Below are positions 15,876 to 24,221 of a stretch of 64,000 nt of DNA, in pieces; within the stretch, counting starts at the first letter, position 1, and every line of letters starts with the position of its first letter. A program made the translations under genes and the position numbers. Under the pieces are notes generated by a model. It was not told the origin of the DNA. It saw nothing but the letters and a program-made list of their open reading frames with translations, and made no database searches. The stretch covers positions 12,393 to 76,392 of the forward strand of contig JAYFPK010000032.1 in assembly GCA_034927815.1 (NCBI GenBank), in the 5' to 3' direction. This DNA is from Limiplasma sp034927815. GTDB taxonomy: Bacteria > Bacillota > Clostridia > Christensenellales > Aristaeellaceae.

Positions 15876-17150
15876 CTACTCCCTGACGATATCCTCGTAC
15901 AGGTCCACATACTGCCCGAAGCGCAGGGCCTTATCATAGGTCTGGGCATGGCGGCGGCAGAGCGCGGGGTCCTTGGGGGACTGGCAGAGGAGGCGGACCT
16001 GCTCGGCCACGGCCTCCAGGCTGCCCAAGGGAACCACGGCCCCCACATCAGGGGTGACGCTTTCGGGAAGGGCTGTGGCGTCATAGCAAAGGACCTGGGT
16101 GCCGCAGGCCATGGCCTCGATCAAGGTCATGCCCATGGTTTCCTCGTGGCTCAGGCTGATGTACAGGTCCGCGGCGGTGTACAGGGCGCACAATTCCCGC
16201 AGCGTTTCCGTCCGGCCCAGGCCGATGACGTTTTGCGGCAGCATCTCCCGCTGGATGGAGGAAAGCCCCACCAACACGATGCGGTATTCGTCCCCCAGCA
16301 AGGAGGCCAGCTCGAAAAAATCCCCCAGGCCCTTGCGCTCCTCCCAAACGCTGGCCACCCCCAGCAAAATCTTGCGGCGCTCCAGCTCCTCAAGGCGGTA
16401 TTTGTGCCACACGTCCGCCAGGTATTCCGCGTCTTCGCAGGGGCGGAACACCCCCAGGTCGATGCCGTTGGGGATCACCGCCACAGGGTACTCCCCCAAA
16501 AAGGATTTGCGGACCTCCTGCGCCAGCCACCGGGAAGGGGTCACCAGCCACAGGAAGCGGAGCTTGGTTTCCAGGGCCCGCTTCTCCCGCCAGTTCCGGG
16601 CGCTCTGGTCCAGGAGCAGGCTTGCGGGATAGGCCTGCTTTTGGGGACAATGGCCGCAGCCCCGCTTGTAGCGGTCGCACCCCCGGGTGGTGCTCCGGCG
16701 GTGGGTACGCCCCTCCCGGCGGGACGCGTCGCCGGAGGCCATGGTGTAGTAGGCGCAGTGGCCTGTGTAGGCCCAGCAATCGTGGAGGGTCCACACCACG
16801 GGCACGCCTGTTTTCGCCAGCCATCCAAAAAGGGTGGGCAGGTGGAGGTAATAGCCGTGAAGATTATGCAGATGAACGATGTCGGGCCTGTAGGCGTTGA
16901 GCTGCCGCACCAGCTTGCGGGTAGCCACGCGGCTGGCGAAGCCCGAGCGGTCCGACAGCCGGGCCCATGCCAAATGCAGCGCCATGCCCGGCAGGCTGCC
17001 GATGCGCATATAGGGCACCTGGGAGGGGGCCTCTCCCCGGGCAAAAGCCACCAAGGCCTTGTGCCCCCGGTCCATCAGCACCCGGCTGATCTCCACGGCA
17101 ATGCGCCCGGTGGACAGCGTAGCGGTGACGTTGATGTGGGCAACCCGCAT
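15876..17150 (-). CDS. family 4 glycosyltransferase
   Basis: A 424-residue GT-B glycosyltransferase. The N-terminal donor-less half starts MRVAHINVTATLSTGRIAVEI with HLHNLHGYY and VWTLHDCWAYTGHC. The C-terminal half has the GT4 retaining-enzyme pattern VIPNGIDLGVFRP and SHEETMGMTLIEAMACGTQV (EX7E motif). A Cys-rich insert (GCDRYKRGCGHCPQK) resembles WcaC-like transferases of exopolysaccharide synthesis. It likely adds a sugar to a cell-surface polysaccharide. It stands alone, with no polysaccharide cluster beside it. Acceptor and donor cannot be read from sequence. Confidence 0.88.
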   Translation of the reverse strand: MRVAHINVTATLSTGRIAVEISRVLMDRGHKALVAFARGEAPSQVPYMRIGSLPGMALHLAWARLSDRSGFASRVATRKLVRQLNAYRPDIVHLHNLHGYYLHLPTLFGWLAKTGVPVVWTLHDCWAYTGHCAYYTMASGDASRREGRTHRRSTTRGCDRYKRGCGHCPQKQAYPASLLLDQSARNWREKRALETKLRFLWLVTPSRWLAQEVRKSFLGEYPVAVIPNGIDLGVFRPCEDAEYLADVWHKYRLEELERRKILLGVASVWEERKGLGDFFELASLLGDEYRIVLVGLSSIQREMLPQNVIGLGRTETLRELCALYTAADLYISLSHEETMGMTLIEAMACGTQVLCYDATALPESVTPDVGAVVPLGSLEAVAEQVRLLCQSPKDPALCRRHAQTYDKALRFGQYVDLYEDIVRE

Positions 17151-17199
17151 GGCGCTTCCTCCTCTGCTTTTGGGCGGGTGGCCGCCCGGTCATACGCAA

Positions 17200-17250
17200 A
17201 TTCGATCAAAATGCCATGGATGGTTCCCATCAATGGCATTTTGATCGAAT
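17200..17250. repeat. 51-nt near-perfect palindrome
   Basis: Perfect 18 bp arms (17200-17217 and 17233-17250), one mismatch, then an inner 5 bp stem (17219-17223 with 17227-17231) and a TTC loop. No T-run follows on either strand. It lies between the rubrerythrin and glycosyltransferase genes. Confidence 0.85.
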
Positions 17251-17291
17251 CAGCACAGTTTCACCGCAAACCGGAATCCCCGGCCACCGGC

Positions 17292-17834
17292 TTAGTAGTT
17301 CTGGGCCCGGAGCTGGAAGTAGGCCTTGGGATGCTTGCACACGGCGCACAGCTCGGGAGCCTTGGGGCCGATGACGATGTGGCCGCAGTTGCTGCATTCC
17401 CAGATCATATCGCCATCCCGGCTGAACACCAGGCCGCCTTCGATGTTGGCCAGCAGCTTGCGGTAGCGCTCCTCGTGGTGCTTCTCGATCTTGGCCACGC
17501 CCTCAAACTGAGTCGCGATCTCCGTGAAGCCCTCTTCCCGGGCCTCCTTGGCCATGCGGTCGTACATGCTCGTCCACTCGTAGTTCTCACCGGAGGCGGC
17601 GTCCAGCAGGTTTACATCCGTGGCGGGAATTTCTCCGCCATGAAGGTGCTTGAACCACAGCTTGGCGTGCTCCTTCTCGTTGTTGGCGGTTTCCTCAAAG
17701 AGATTGGCAATCTGCACATAGCCGTCCTTGCGGGCCTTGGAGGCATAGTAGGTGTACTTGTTGCGAGCCTGGCTCTCTCCGGCAAAAGCCTCCCGCAAAT
17801 TGGCCTCGGTCTTGGTTCCCTTCAAATCCTTCAT
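17292..17834 (-). CDS. rbr: rubrerythrin
   Basis: Non-haem di-iron peroxidase that detoxifies hydrogen peroxide in anaerobes; 180 residues, cytoplasmic. The N-terminal four-helix bundle carries the di-iron glutamates (FAGESQARNKY, EETANNEKEHAK, EGVAKIEKHHEERY). The C-terminal rubredoxin domain has CSNCGHI and CAVCKHPKAYF for one Fe(Cys)4. The ATG at 17834 follows AGGGAGG. Single gene with its own promoter. Confidence 0.96.
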   Translation of the reverse strand: MKDLKGTKTEANLREAFAGESQARNKYTYYASKARKDGYVQIANLFEETANNEKEHAKLWFKHLHGGEIPATDVNLLDAASGENYEWTSMYDRMAKEAREEGFTEIATQFEGVAKIEKHHEERYRKLLANIEGGLVFSRDGDMIWECSNCGHIVIGPKAPELCAVCKHPKAYFQLRAQNY

Positions 17835-17878
17835 GTAGAAAAACCTCCCTGATGATGATTTGGCAAAGCCCGAAAGCT

Positions 17879-17906
17879 ATGATACCCACGGTGCGGGCGG
17901 GTGAAA
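17879..17906 (-). promoter_or_regulatory. predicted rubrerythrin promoter
   Basis: -35 TTTCAC (17901-17906), 16 bp, -10 TATCAT (17879-17884). The -35 lies inside an 8 bp inverted repeat (17901-17908 with 17918-17925) overlapping the end of the upstream gene. Confidence 0.55.
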
Positions 17907-17908
17907 CC

Positions 17909-18940
17909 TTATTTCCAGGTTTCACAAAATCCAAAAACTGCCCAATGATCCGTGTGAAGCTGGTACTGGGGCAAGGGGTCCGTCCGGTCCTTCATGGGCA
18001 CCTCGCTCATGTTGTACTGGAGCTTGCGCCCCTTTTCCACCCCCACCAGATGGTTGTCCTTGGTGCTGTCGTAGAGGTACACATAGCTCTTCACCGTATT
18101 GCTCATGTTGCCTTCCACGGTTCTGATCCGGTAAAGGCCTTGCCCCTGGTCCTTCACATCCACCACGATACCGATGTGGGTGGTGCGGTAGGCTTTGGAC
18201 ATATCCGCGTAGATCACCATGTATCCCACCCGGGGAATGCTCCCAAAGCGGTCCAGGGCGATGAAGCCGTCATACTGGTGCCCCACCTGGCCCTCCCGCA
18301 GGTAGAGGGTATCCTCCACCAGCACCTGGGCGGTATCCCCCCGCTTGAGGGGGTTGGCTCCGGCGGCGTTGGCGCAGTAGATGGTGAACACCGAGCACCA
18401 GCCCACCTCTTTTTTCTTGCCATAGTACCACTGGGCGTACTTGTTATATTTGGGCAGCTTGGAGCGCTGGGTCTGCAAAAATTCCCGCTGGGCGATATAC
18501 GCCATGTTCTTGGCAAGCTCCGTAGGGGTCTCCTGGCTGACGGTGATCTGGTAGGAGAGGATATCCCCGTTGCCGGTGCGGTGGACGACCCGGGCGGAGC
18601 CTTCCCCCTGGGCGGTCATCAGCCCCTTGGGGCTCACGCTCACCACCCGCTCATCGGTGCTTTCAAAGGCGCCGCTGACGGCAGCGGGCGTAATTTCGGC
18701 CTCCTGGTCAAAGGGGACGATCTCCGGGGCCAGTTCCGGCACATAGGCGCTTTCGCCGGGATGCAGCGCATAGGAAGCGGTGGCTCTGCCCTCCTGGGCA
18801 GGGGTTTTCAACCGGGCCGCGGCAGCCTGGAAGGCCGCCTTGATATCCACGGCCTCCGCCCGGGCGGCGCTCCCCGGCAAAGCGGCGGAGAACAGGCACA
18901 GAACCAGGGCCAGGCAAAACCCTTTTTGTACGCCCCGCAT
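17909..18940 (-). CDS. secreted Cys/His amidase-like (CHAP-type) protein
   Basis: A 343-residue exported protein. A signal peptide (MRGVQKGFCLALVLCLFSAALPG...ARA) is cleaved near residue 27. Residues ~70-125 resemble a bacterial Ig-like (Big2) fold (VVSVSPKGLMTAQGEGSARV). From ~145 a papain-like amidase domain has a candidate catalytic Cys in VGWCSVFTIYCANAAG and His in TTHIGIVVDV, the arrangement of CHAP/NlpC-like cell-wall amidases. The start ATG at 18940 has AGGAAAGGAG upstream. The reading frame stays open far upstream, but that part runs through the repeat element and lies before the promoter. The peptidoglycan substrate is inferred. Confidence 0.78.
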   Translation of the reverse strand: MRGVQKGFCLALVLCLFSAALPGSAARAEAVDIKAAFQAAAARLKTPAQEGRATASYALHPGESAYVPELAPEIVPFDQEAEITPAAVSGAFESTDERVVSVSPKGLMTAQGEGSARVVHRTGNGDILSYQITVSQETPTELAKNMAYIAQREFLQTQRSKLPKYNKYAQWYYGKKKEVGWCSVFTIYCANAAGANPLKRGDTAQVLVEDTLYLREGQVGHQYDGFIALDRFGSIPRVGYMVIYADMSKAYRTTHIGIVVDVKDQGQGLYRIRTVEGNMSNTVKSYVYLYDSTKDNHLVGVEKGRKLQYNMSEVPMKDRTDPLPQYQLHTDHWAVFGFCETWK

Positions 18941-18972
18941 AACGGCCCTCTCCTTTCCTGACTTTCCCAGAC

Positions 18973-19001
18973 AGTATAGCACAAGGAAAAAAGCGTTGCA
19001 A
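18973..19001 (-). promoter_or_regulatory. promoter of the CHAP-type protein gene
   Basis: -35 TTGCAA (18996-19001), 17 bp, -10 TATACT (18973-18978), 33 bases before the ATG. Confidence 0.75.
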
Positions 19002-19401
19002 GGCAAAAGCGCCTTGTGAAAGGGGTAACGAGCGGGGGCTTCCGGGGGTGTCATTCCAGAAAAGAAGAGAGGGCAGTGAAGGCTGTAACGACCGAAAGTC
19101 CGGATCACAGCCCGAAGGGCTAGCGCCCCGAAGGGGGAAGATAAACGAGCGGTCAAGCGGCAGTGAAGACCGCGGCGATTGATCTGAACCATACCCGCCA
19201 CAGGGTATAGCCCTGGGGCGGGCGAAAAAGAAATTGGAACTCCCCCCCGGCCCCCTGACGTACTCGTTTTCTGTGGCAAGGAAAACAATCGGATCATTAC
19301 GATAAAAGCCCTACTTTCCGCCCAACCCCAAAGGCACTCATCTCCCCAAAGCCAAATCAAAACCCAGCAACCCCGCCATGCCGGGCCCTCCATGGCCCGC
19401 C
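19002..19401. other. intergenic region holding an interspersed repeat
   Basis: About 400 bases with no gene. The middle third is the repeat listed at 19119-19257. The rest is non-coding spacer before the queH promoter. Confidence 0.5.
19119..19257 (-). repeat. interspersed repeat, copy A
   Basis: About 139 nt matching 63684-63820 in inverted orientation. Over the best 86 nt I count about eight differences by eye. It contains a small hairpin around CAGGGTATAGCCCTG. It is non-coding, though open in one frame in both copies. Confidence 0.8.
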
Positions 19402-19430
19402 TTGTCCGCCCCGCCTCATCGTGATACAAT
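19402..19430 (+). promoter_or_regulatory. predicted promoter of queH-sbcD-sbcC
   Basis: -35 TTGTCC (19402-19407), 17 bp, -10 TACAAT (19425-19430). No LexA box is visible here. Confidence 0.6.
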
Positions 19431-19459
19431 GAAGCCATTCCATTCCGGAGGTGCGTTCC

Positions 19460-20017
19460 ATGGCTTTCCCCTCCCTTCTTCTGCACGTGTGCTGCGCCCC
19501 CTGCTCCATCGCCTGCGTGGATTCCCTGCGGCAGGAGGGCTTCTCCCCGGTGTCCTTTTGGCACAACCCCAACATCCACCCCTTCACGGAGTACCGCAGC
19601 CGCCGGGACGCCATGAGCGCCTATGCCCAAAAAATCGGCCTGCCCGTGATCCTCCACGGGGACTACGGCCTGCGGCCCTTTGTGGAGGCCGTGGCCGGGG
19701 ATATCCAGGGCCGGTGCGAATTCTGTTACCGCACCCGCATGGAGGCCACGGCCCAATACGCTGCCGCCAACGGCTTTGACAGCTTCTCCACCACGCTGCT
19801 GATCAGCCCCTACCAAAACCATGAGCTGCTGGTTCAGGTGGCCCGGCAGGAGGCGGAGAAGGCCGGGGTGGCCTTCCTCTACCGGGATTTCCGGCCCCTG
19901 TTCCGTCAGGGACAGGCCCAGGCCCGTTCCCTGGAACTATACATGCAAAAATACTGCGGCTGCGTTTTCAGCGAAGAGGAACGCTACCGCAAAAAGGCCG
20001 CGGGAGGCAAGGCATGA
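19460..20017 (+). CDS. queH: epoxyqueuosine reductase QueH
   Basis: Last step of queuosine biosynthesis: reduces epoxyqueuosine in tRNA to queuosine (non-orthologous to QueG). 185 residues with all family cysteines: HVCCAPCS near the N-terminus, CEFCYRTRME mid-protein and KYCGCVFSEEERY near the C-terminus, ligating a 4Fe-4S cluster and a second metal. The ATG at 19460 has GGAGG seven bases upstream. The stop overlaps the sbcD start (ATGA), so it is the first gene of a three-gene operon with sbcDC. No other que genes are nearby. Confidence 0.94.
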   Translation: MAFPSLLLHVCCAPCSIACVDSLRQEGFSPVSFWHNPNIHPFTEYRSRRDAMSAYAQKIGLPVILHGDYGLRPFVEAVAGDIQGRCEFCYRTRMEATAQYAAANGFDSFSTTLLISPYQNHELLVQVARQEAEKAGVAFLYRDFRPLFRQGQAQARSLELYMQKYCGCVFSEEERYRKKAAGGKA

Positions 20018-21150
20018 GGCTTTTTCATCTCTCGGACCTGCACCTGGGCAAGCGGGTGCTGGAAATGTCCATGCTTCAGGACCAGGCCCATATCCTGGAA
20101 CAGATTCTGGCCTATGCCAAGGAGTTGCGGCCCCGGTGCGCGCTGATCTGCGGGGATGTGTACGACAAGCCCGTGCCTCCGGTGGAGGCGGTGCGGCTCT
20201 TTGACGATTTTCTCTGGGAGCTTTCCTCCCAGGGCATCCAGGTCCTGGTGATCAGCGGCAACCATGACTCCCCGGAGCGGATGGCCTTCGGGGGGCGGAT
20301 CATGCGCCGGGGCGGCGTGTCTTTGGCCCCGGTGTACGAGGGGCCCCTGTCCCCCCTCACCCTGGAGGACGAAATCGGGCCTGTGGATTTCTACCTGCTG
20401 CCCTTTGTGAAGCCCGCCCATGTGCGGGCCGTCTTTCCCCAGGCGGAGCTTTCCACCTACACCCAGGCTCTGGCCCAGGCTTTGGAAGGAGCGCCGGGCG
20501 ATCCCTCCAGGCGCAATGTGCTGCTGGCCCACCAGTTCGTGACCGGAGCGGCCACCTGCCAGTCCGAGGAGGTGAGCGTGGGCGGGATGGACAACGTGGA
20601 CGGGGCGGTGTTCGACGCCTTTGATTACGTGGCTTTGGGCCATCTCCACAGCCCCCAGCATGTGGGCCGGGAAACCCTGCGCTACTGCGGCACGCCTTTG
20701 GCCTATTCCTTCTCCGAAGCGGGCCAGGAGAAGTCCGTTACTGTGGTGGACCTGGGAGAAAAGGGATGCGTGGAGCTCTCCACCCTCCCCCTGGCCCCCC
20801 TGCGGCGGATGCGCCGCCTGCGGGGCTCCTACCTGGAGCTCACCGCCCGCAGCGCCTACCTGGACACCGCCACCCAGGATTATCTCCACATCACCCTCAC
20901 CGACGAGCAGGAGATTCCCGACGCCATGGGCCGGCTGCGCAGCATCTACCCCAACGCGCTCCAGCTTGCCTACGATAACCAGCGTACCCGCTCCCAGGCC
21001 CATGTGACCCCGGCGGAGCAGATGCGGCGCAAATCCCCCCTAGAGCTGTTCGGGGAACTGTACCAGGCGCAAAACGGGGCGGCCATAAGTCCTGAACAGG
21101 AAGACCTTCTCAAGAAGATGATTGAACGCGTGTGGGAGGCGGAGGCGTGA
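20014..21150 (+). CDS. sbcD: exonuclease subunit SbcD (Mre11-like)
   Basis: Nuclease subunit of SbcCD, which opens and degrades hairpin and protein-blocked DNA ends. 378 residues. Metallophosphoesterase motifs in order: LSDLHLGKRV (residues 5-14), CGDVYDK, SGNHDSPER, LLAHQFV and LGHLHSPQ. The C-terminal capping domain follows. The start overlaps the queH stop by 4 bp and the stop overlaps the sbcC GTG start. Confidence 0.95.
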   Translation: MRLFHLSDLHLGKRVLEMSMLQDQAHILEQILAYAKELRPRCALICGDVYDKPVPPVEAVRLFDDFLWELSSQGIQVLVISGNHDSPERMAFGGRIMRRGGVSLAPVYEGPLSPLTLEDEIGPVDFYLLPFVKPAHVRAVFPQAELSTYTQALAQALEGAPGDPSRRNVLLAHQFVTGAATCQSEEVSVGGMDNVDGAVFDAFDYVALGHLHSPQHVGRETLRYCGTPLAYSFSEAGQEKSVTVVDLGEKGCVELSTLPLAPLRRMRRLRGSYLELTARSAYLDTATQDYLHITLTDEQEIPDAMGRLRSIYPNALQLAYDNQRTRSQAHVTPAEQMRRKSPLELFGELYQAQNGAAISPEQEDLLKKMIERVWEAEA

Positions 21151-23891
21151 GACCCTTATCCTTGACCCTTTCCGCCTTTGGCCCCTTTCCGGGGCGGACG
21201 GAGCTGAACCTGGAGGTCCTGGGGGACAGCGGGCTGTACCTGATCACCGGGGATACCGGGGCTGGCAAGACCACCCTTTTTGACGCCATTACCTTTGCCC
21301 TGTACGGGGAGCCCAGCGGGGAGGAGAGGGACAAGTCCCTCCTGCGCAGCAAGTACGCCGAGGAGAGCGCCAAAACCTTTGTGGAGCTGGCCTTTGCCCA
21401 CCGGGAGCAGCGCTACCGCGTCCAGCGCTATTACCCGGACAAAACCGGCAAGACCACCCTCACCTTGCCGGATGGAAAGGTGGTAACGGGGTTTACCGCC
21501 GTCACCGCCGCCATCCAGGAGCTTTTGGGGGTCAACCGGAGCCAGTTCTCCCAAACCGCCATGATCGCCCAGGGCCATTTCCGCAAGCTGCTGCTGGCCT
21601 CCACCAAGGAGCGGGTGGACATCTTCCGCCACCTCTTCCAAACCGGGCCCTATCAGGTGCTCCAGGAGAAGCTCCGGGAGGAGGCGGCTCAGGCCAAGCG
21701 GTTGTGCGACGGCCTGCGGCAGAGCGTGTCCCAGTATCTCGGCGGCCTGACCGCCCCCCAGGAGAGTCCCCTGGAAGTGGAGCTGGCAATGCTCCGGCAA
21801 AGCCCCTCCCCCATGGACCCGGCCTTTGTGGAGGAAGCCACGGCCCTGGCCCGAAAGCTCATGGCCCGGGACCGGGAGGCCCGGGAGGCCCTGGAGCAGG
21901 AGCGGGACCAGCTGGAGGCCCTCCTTTCCCAGGCCCAGCAGGCCCTGGGGCAGGCCCAGGCCAGGCAAAAGGCCCAGCTGGCCCTTTCCCAGGCCCAGGA
22001 GGCCCTGGAGGCCGAAGCCGCCCGGGAACAGCTGCTGGCCCAGGCCTTTGGGGCGGAGGAAGCCTGGCAGCCAGAAGTTCAGCGCTTGGCCGGGGAGATG
22101 GCGGCCCTTACGGCCTCCTTGCCCCAATACGAGGCCCTGGAAGCCAAAACCCAGGAGCTGGCCCAGCTCTCCCAGGAGAAGGAGCGGCAGCAGGCTGCCG
22201 CCCTCCAGGCCCAAACCTCTCTGGAGGAGCTCCAAAGCCGCCTGGGAGACATGGAGGGAGAGCATGCCGCCCTGGAGGACGCCCAGGCCTTGCGGGAGCT
22301 TCTTATTGCGCGGCAGCAGGAGCAGCACCGGCAGCGGGACCAGTTCAAGGAGCTGAACGCCACCTTGCTGGAAGCGAAGGACCTGGCCAAAGCCCTCTTG
22401 ACCGCCCAGGCCGCCTACCAGGAGGCTTCCGGGCAGGAGCAGCGCCTGGCAGACGAAACCCGGCGCCTGAACAGGGCCTTTCTGGACGCCCAGGCCGGGC
22501 TGCTGGCCGCCGGGCTTACCCCCGGCGCTCCTTGCCCCGTGTGCGGCTCCCGGGAGCATCCCGCTCCGGCCCAGGCCCCCGCCCAAGCCCCCACCCAACA
22601 GGAGCTGGAGCAGGCCCAGGCCCTTCATCAACAGGCCCTCTCCACAGCCCGCCGCCTCAGCGGGGAGGCCGCCGCGGCCAAAACCCGCTGGGAGGGCCGG
22701 GAGCAGGACGCCCTGCGGCAAGGGGACGCCCTGCTGGGCCCCGGGGACCGGGCCCAGCTTCCCCGCCGCATGATGGACGCGGCCAAGGCCTTGCAAGCGG
22801 CCATGGAGGCTACCGCCGGGGAGCTGGCCCTCCAGGAGGGGCGGCTTTCCCGTAGGGCGGAATTGGCCCAGCTCCTGCCCAAACAGCGGGAAGGCATCCT
22901 GGCCGCCAGGGACCGCATGGCGGAAGCGAAGGAAACCGCCTCCGCCCTGGCTGCCAGGGAAAGCGGCTTGCGGGGGGAATGGACGGGCCTTTCCGCCCAG
23001 CTCCCCTATCGCGGCCAACAATACGCCTTGGCGGCCCTGGCCGCTTTACAGGCCCGGCAGGACCAGCTGAAAAAAGCCTACCAGGACGCGGACCAGGCCC
23101 TGCGGGACTGTCAAAGCCGTCTGGCCGGACTTCAGGGCCAGATCACCTCCCTTGCCCGGCAGCTGGAGGAAAGCCCCGCTTTGGACCTGGCCGCCCAAAC
23201 CGCCCTGCGGGACGAGTTGGCCCAGGCCAAGCAGCTTCTGGACGCCCGCCTTCAAGGCCTGCTCTCCCGCCTGGACCGCAACGCCGCCGCCCTTGAGGGT
23301 ATGCAAAGCCAGGGGAAGGCTCTAGCGGATGCCCAAACCCGCTACGGCTGGGTGAAGGCTCTCTCGGACACCGCCGGAGGCTCCCTCTCAGGCAAGGAGC
23401 GGATCATGCTGGAAACCTACGTGCAGATGACCTATTTTGACCAGATTTTGGGCCGGGCCAACACCCACCTCATGGGCATGACCTCCGGCCAATACGAGCT
23501 TTTCCGCCAGGAGGAAACCCTGGATAACCGTCTGAGCAGCGGCTTGGAAATTGACGTGCTGGACCACTACAACGGCGTCCGGCGCAGCGTGAAAACCCTC
23601 TCCGGCGGCGAGAGTTTCATGGCCTCCCTGGCCCTGGCTTTGGGCCTGGCGGATGAGATCCAGGCCTGGGCCGGGGGCATCCAGCTGGATACCCTCTTTG
23701 TGGATGAGGGCTTTGGCTCCCTGGACGAGGACGCCCTCCAGCAGGCCGTCGGTGTGCTGGCCTCCCTCAGCCAGGGCCACCGCCTGGTGGGCATCATCTC
23801 CCACGTCTCCGAGCTCAAGCAGCGCATTGACAAGCAGATTCGCGTCACCAAGGACAAAAGCGGCGGCAGCCGGGTGGAAGTGGTGGCGTAG
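21147..23891 (+). CDS. sbcC: exonuclease subunit SbcC (Rad50-like ATPase)
   Basis: SMC-type ATPase partner of SbcD, 914 residues. The N-terminal Walker A is GDTGAGKTT (residues ~33-41). Very long Gln/Ala/Glu-rich coiled coils follow, interrupted at about residue 465 by the zinc hook CPVCGSREHP. The C-terminal half has the ABC signature TLSGGESFMASLALALG and Walker B LDTLFVDEGFGSLDED. The start is GTG at 21147, giving the typical RPLSLTLSAFGPF N-terminus and a GTGA overlap with sbcD. The frame continues five codons upstream to another GTG. The coiled coil is very GC-rich and repetitive at DNA level. Confidence 0.94.
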   Translation: MRPLSLTLSAFGPFPGRTELNLEVLGDSGLYLITGDTGAGKTTLFDAITFALYGEPSGEERDKSLLRSKYAEESAKTFVELAFAHREQRYRVQRYYPDKTGKTTLTLPDGKVVTGFTAVTAAIQELLGVNRSQFSQTAMIAQGHFRKLLLASTKERVDIFRHLFQTGPYQVLQEKLREEAAQAKRLCDGLRQSVSQYLGGLTAPQESPLEVELAMLRQSPSPMDPAFVEEATALARKLMARDREAREALEQERDQLEALLSQAQQALGQAQARQKAQLALSQAQEALEAEAAREQLLAQAFGAEEAWQPEVQRLAGEMAALTASLPQYEALEAKTQELAQLSQEKERQQAAALQAQTSLEELQSRLGDMEGEHAALEDAQALRELLIARQQEQHRQRDQFKELNATLLEAKDLAKALLTAQAAYQEASGQEQRLADETRRLNRAFLDAQAGLLAAGLTPGAPCPVCGSREHPAPAQAPAQAPTQQELEQAQALHQQALSTARRLSGEAAAAKTRWEGREQDALRQGDALLGPGDRAQLPRRMMDAAKALQAAMEATAGELALQEGRLSRRAELAQLLPKQREGILAARDRMAEAKETASALAARESGLRGEWTGLSAQLPYRGQQYALAALAALQARQDQLKKAYQDADQALRDCQSRLAGLQGQITSLARQLEESPALDLAAQTALRDELAQAKQLLDARLQGLLSRLDRNAAALEGMQSQGKALADAQTRYGWVKALSDTAGGSLSGKERIMLETYVQMTYFDQILGRANTHLMGMTSGQYELFRQEETLDNRLSSGLEIDVLDHYNGVRRSVKTLSGGESFMASLALALGLADEIQAWAGGIQLDTLFVDEGFGSLDEDALQQAVGVLASLSQGHRLVGIISHVSELKQRIDKQIRVTKDKSGGSRVEVVA

Positions 23892-24164
23892 GGGGGAGGG
23901 AGACGGTCGGGGGCGCGGCCCCCGACATCCCGCCAGGGCGGTGCCCTGGCCCCGAAATCGGCGGCGCTATGCGCCGCCGGAAAGCTTCTATGCTAGGTTG
24001 CGCTCTTTGCCTGCCGGGAGCCTTCAGGCGTTGTCAGCGGGCCTGAAGCTCCGGGCTTTGTTCCCATGCCAACGGTGTGCACATTGGCTTTGGGGGCTTT
24101 TTCAGCAGGACCTCTTATAGTATAGAAGGTCCCGGCCATCCCCGCCGCAAACAAAACCTTCATA
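23892..24164. other. intergenic with three successive GC-rich hairpins
   Basis: After sbcC come three small perfect palindromes: about 23907-23925, 23933-23949 and 23960-23978. Each has a 7-8 bp GC stem. They may jointly stop or stabilise the sbcC transcript; none has a T-run. The rest (23980-24160) shows no gene. Confidence 0.55.
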
Positions 24165-24205
24165 CAAAAGCGCCCCAGTGAACAGCGTTCACTGGGGCGC
24201 TTTTG
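24165..24205. terminator. strong terminator hairpin (19 bp stem)
   Basis: Perfect 19 bp arms (24165-24183 and 24187-24205) around an AGC loop, with TTTTG on both sides. It lies 16 bases beyond the stop of the peptidoglycan-binding protein gene. Confidence 0.85.
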
Positions 24206-24221
24206 CATGGCGTTGCAGGAT

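Noticed and set aside
17909..19822. 637-residue reading of the CHAP-type gene
   Set aside because: The upstream part translates repeat DNA and lies before a good promoter. The true start has a signal peptide and ribosome-binding site at 18940.
24165..24205. GAAC-AGC-GTTC inside a hairpin as a LexA box
   Set aside because: Half-site spacing is three bases, not four, and it forms the top of a strong terminator stem.
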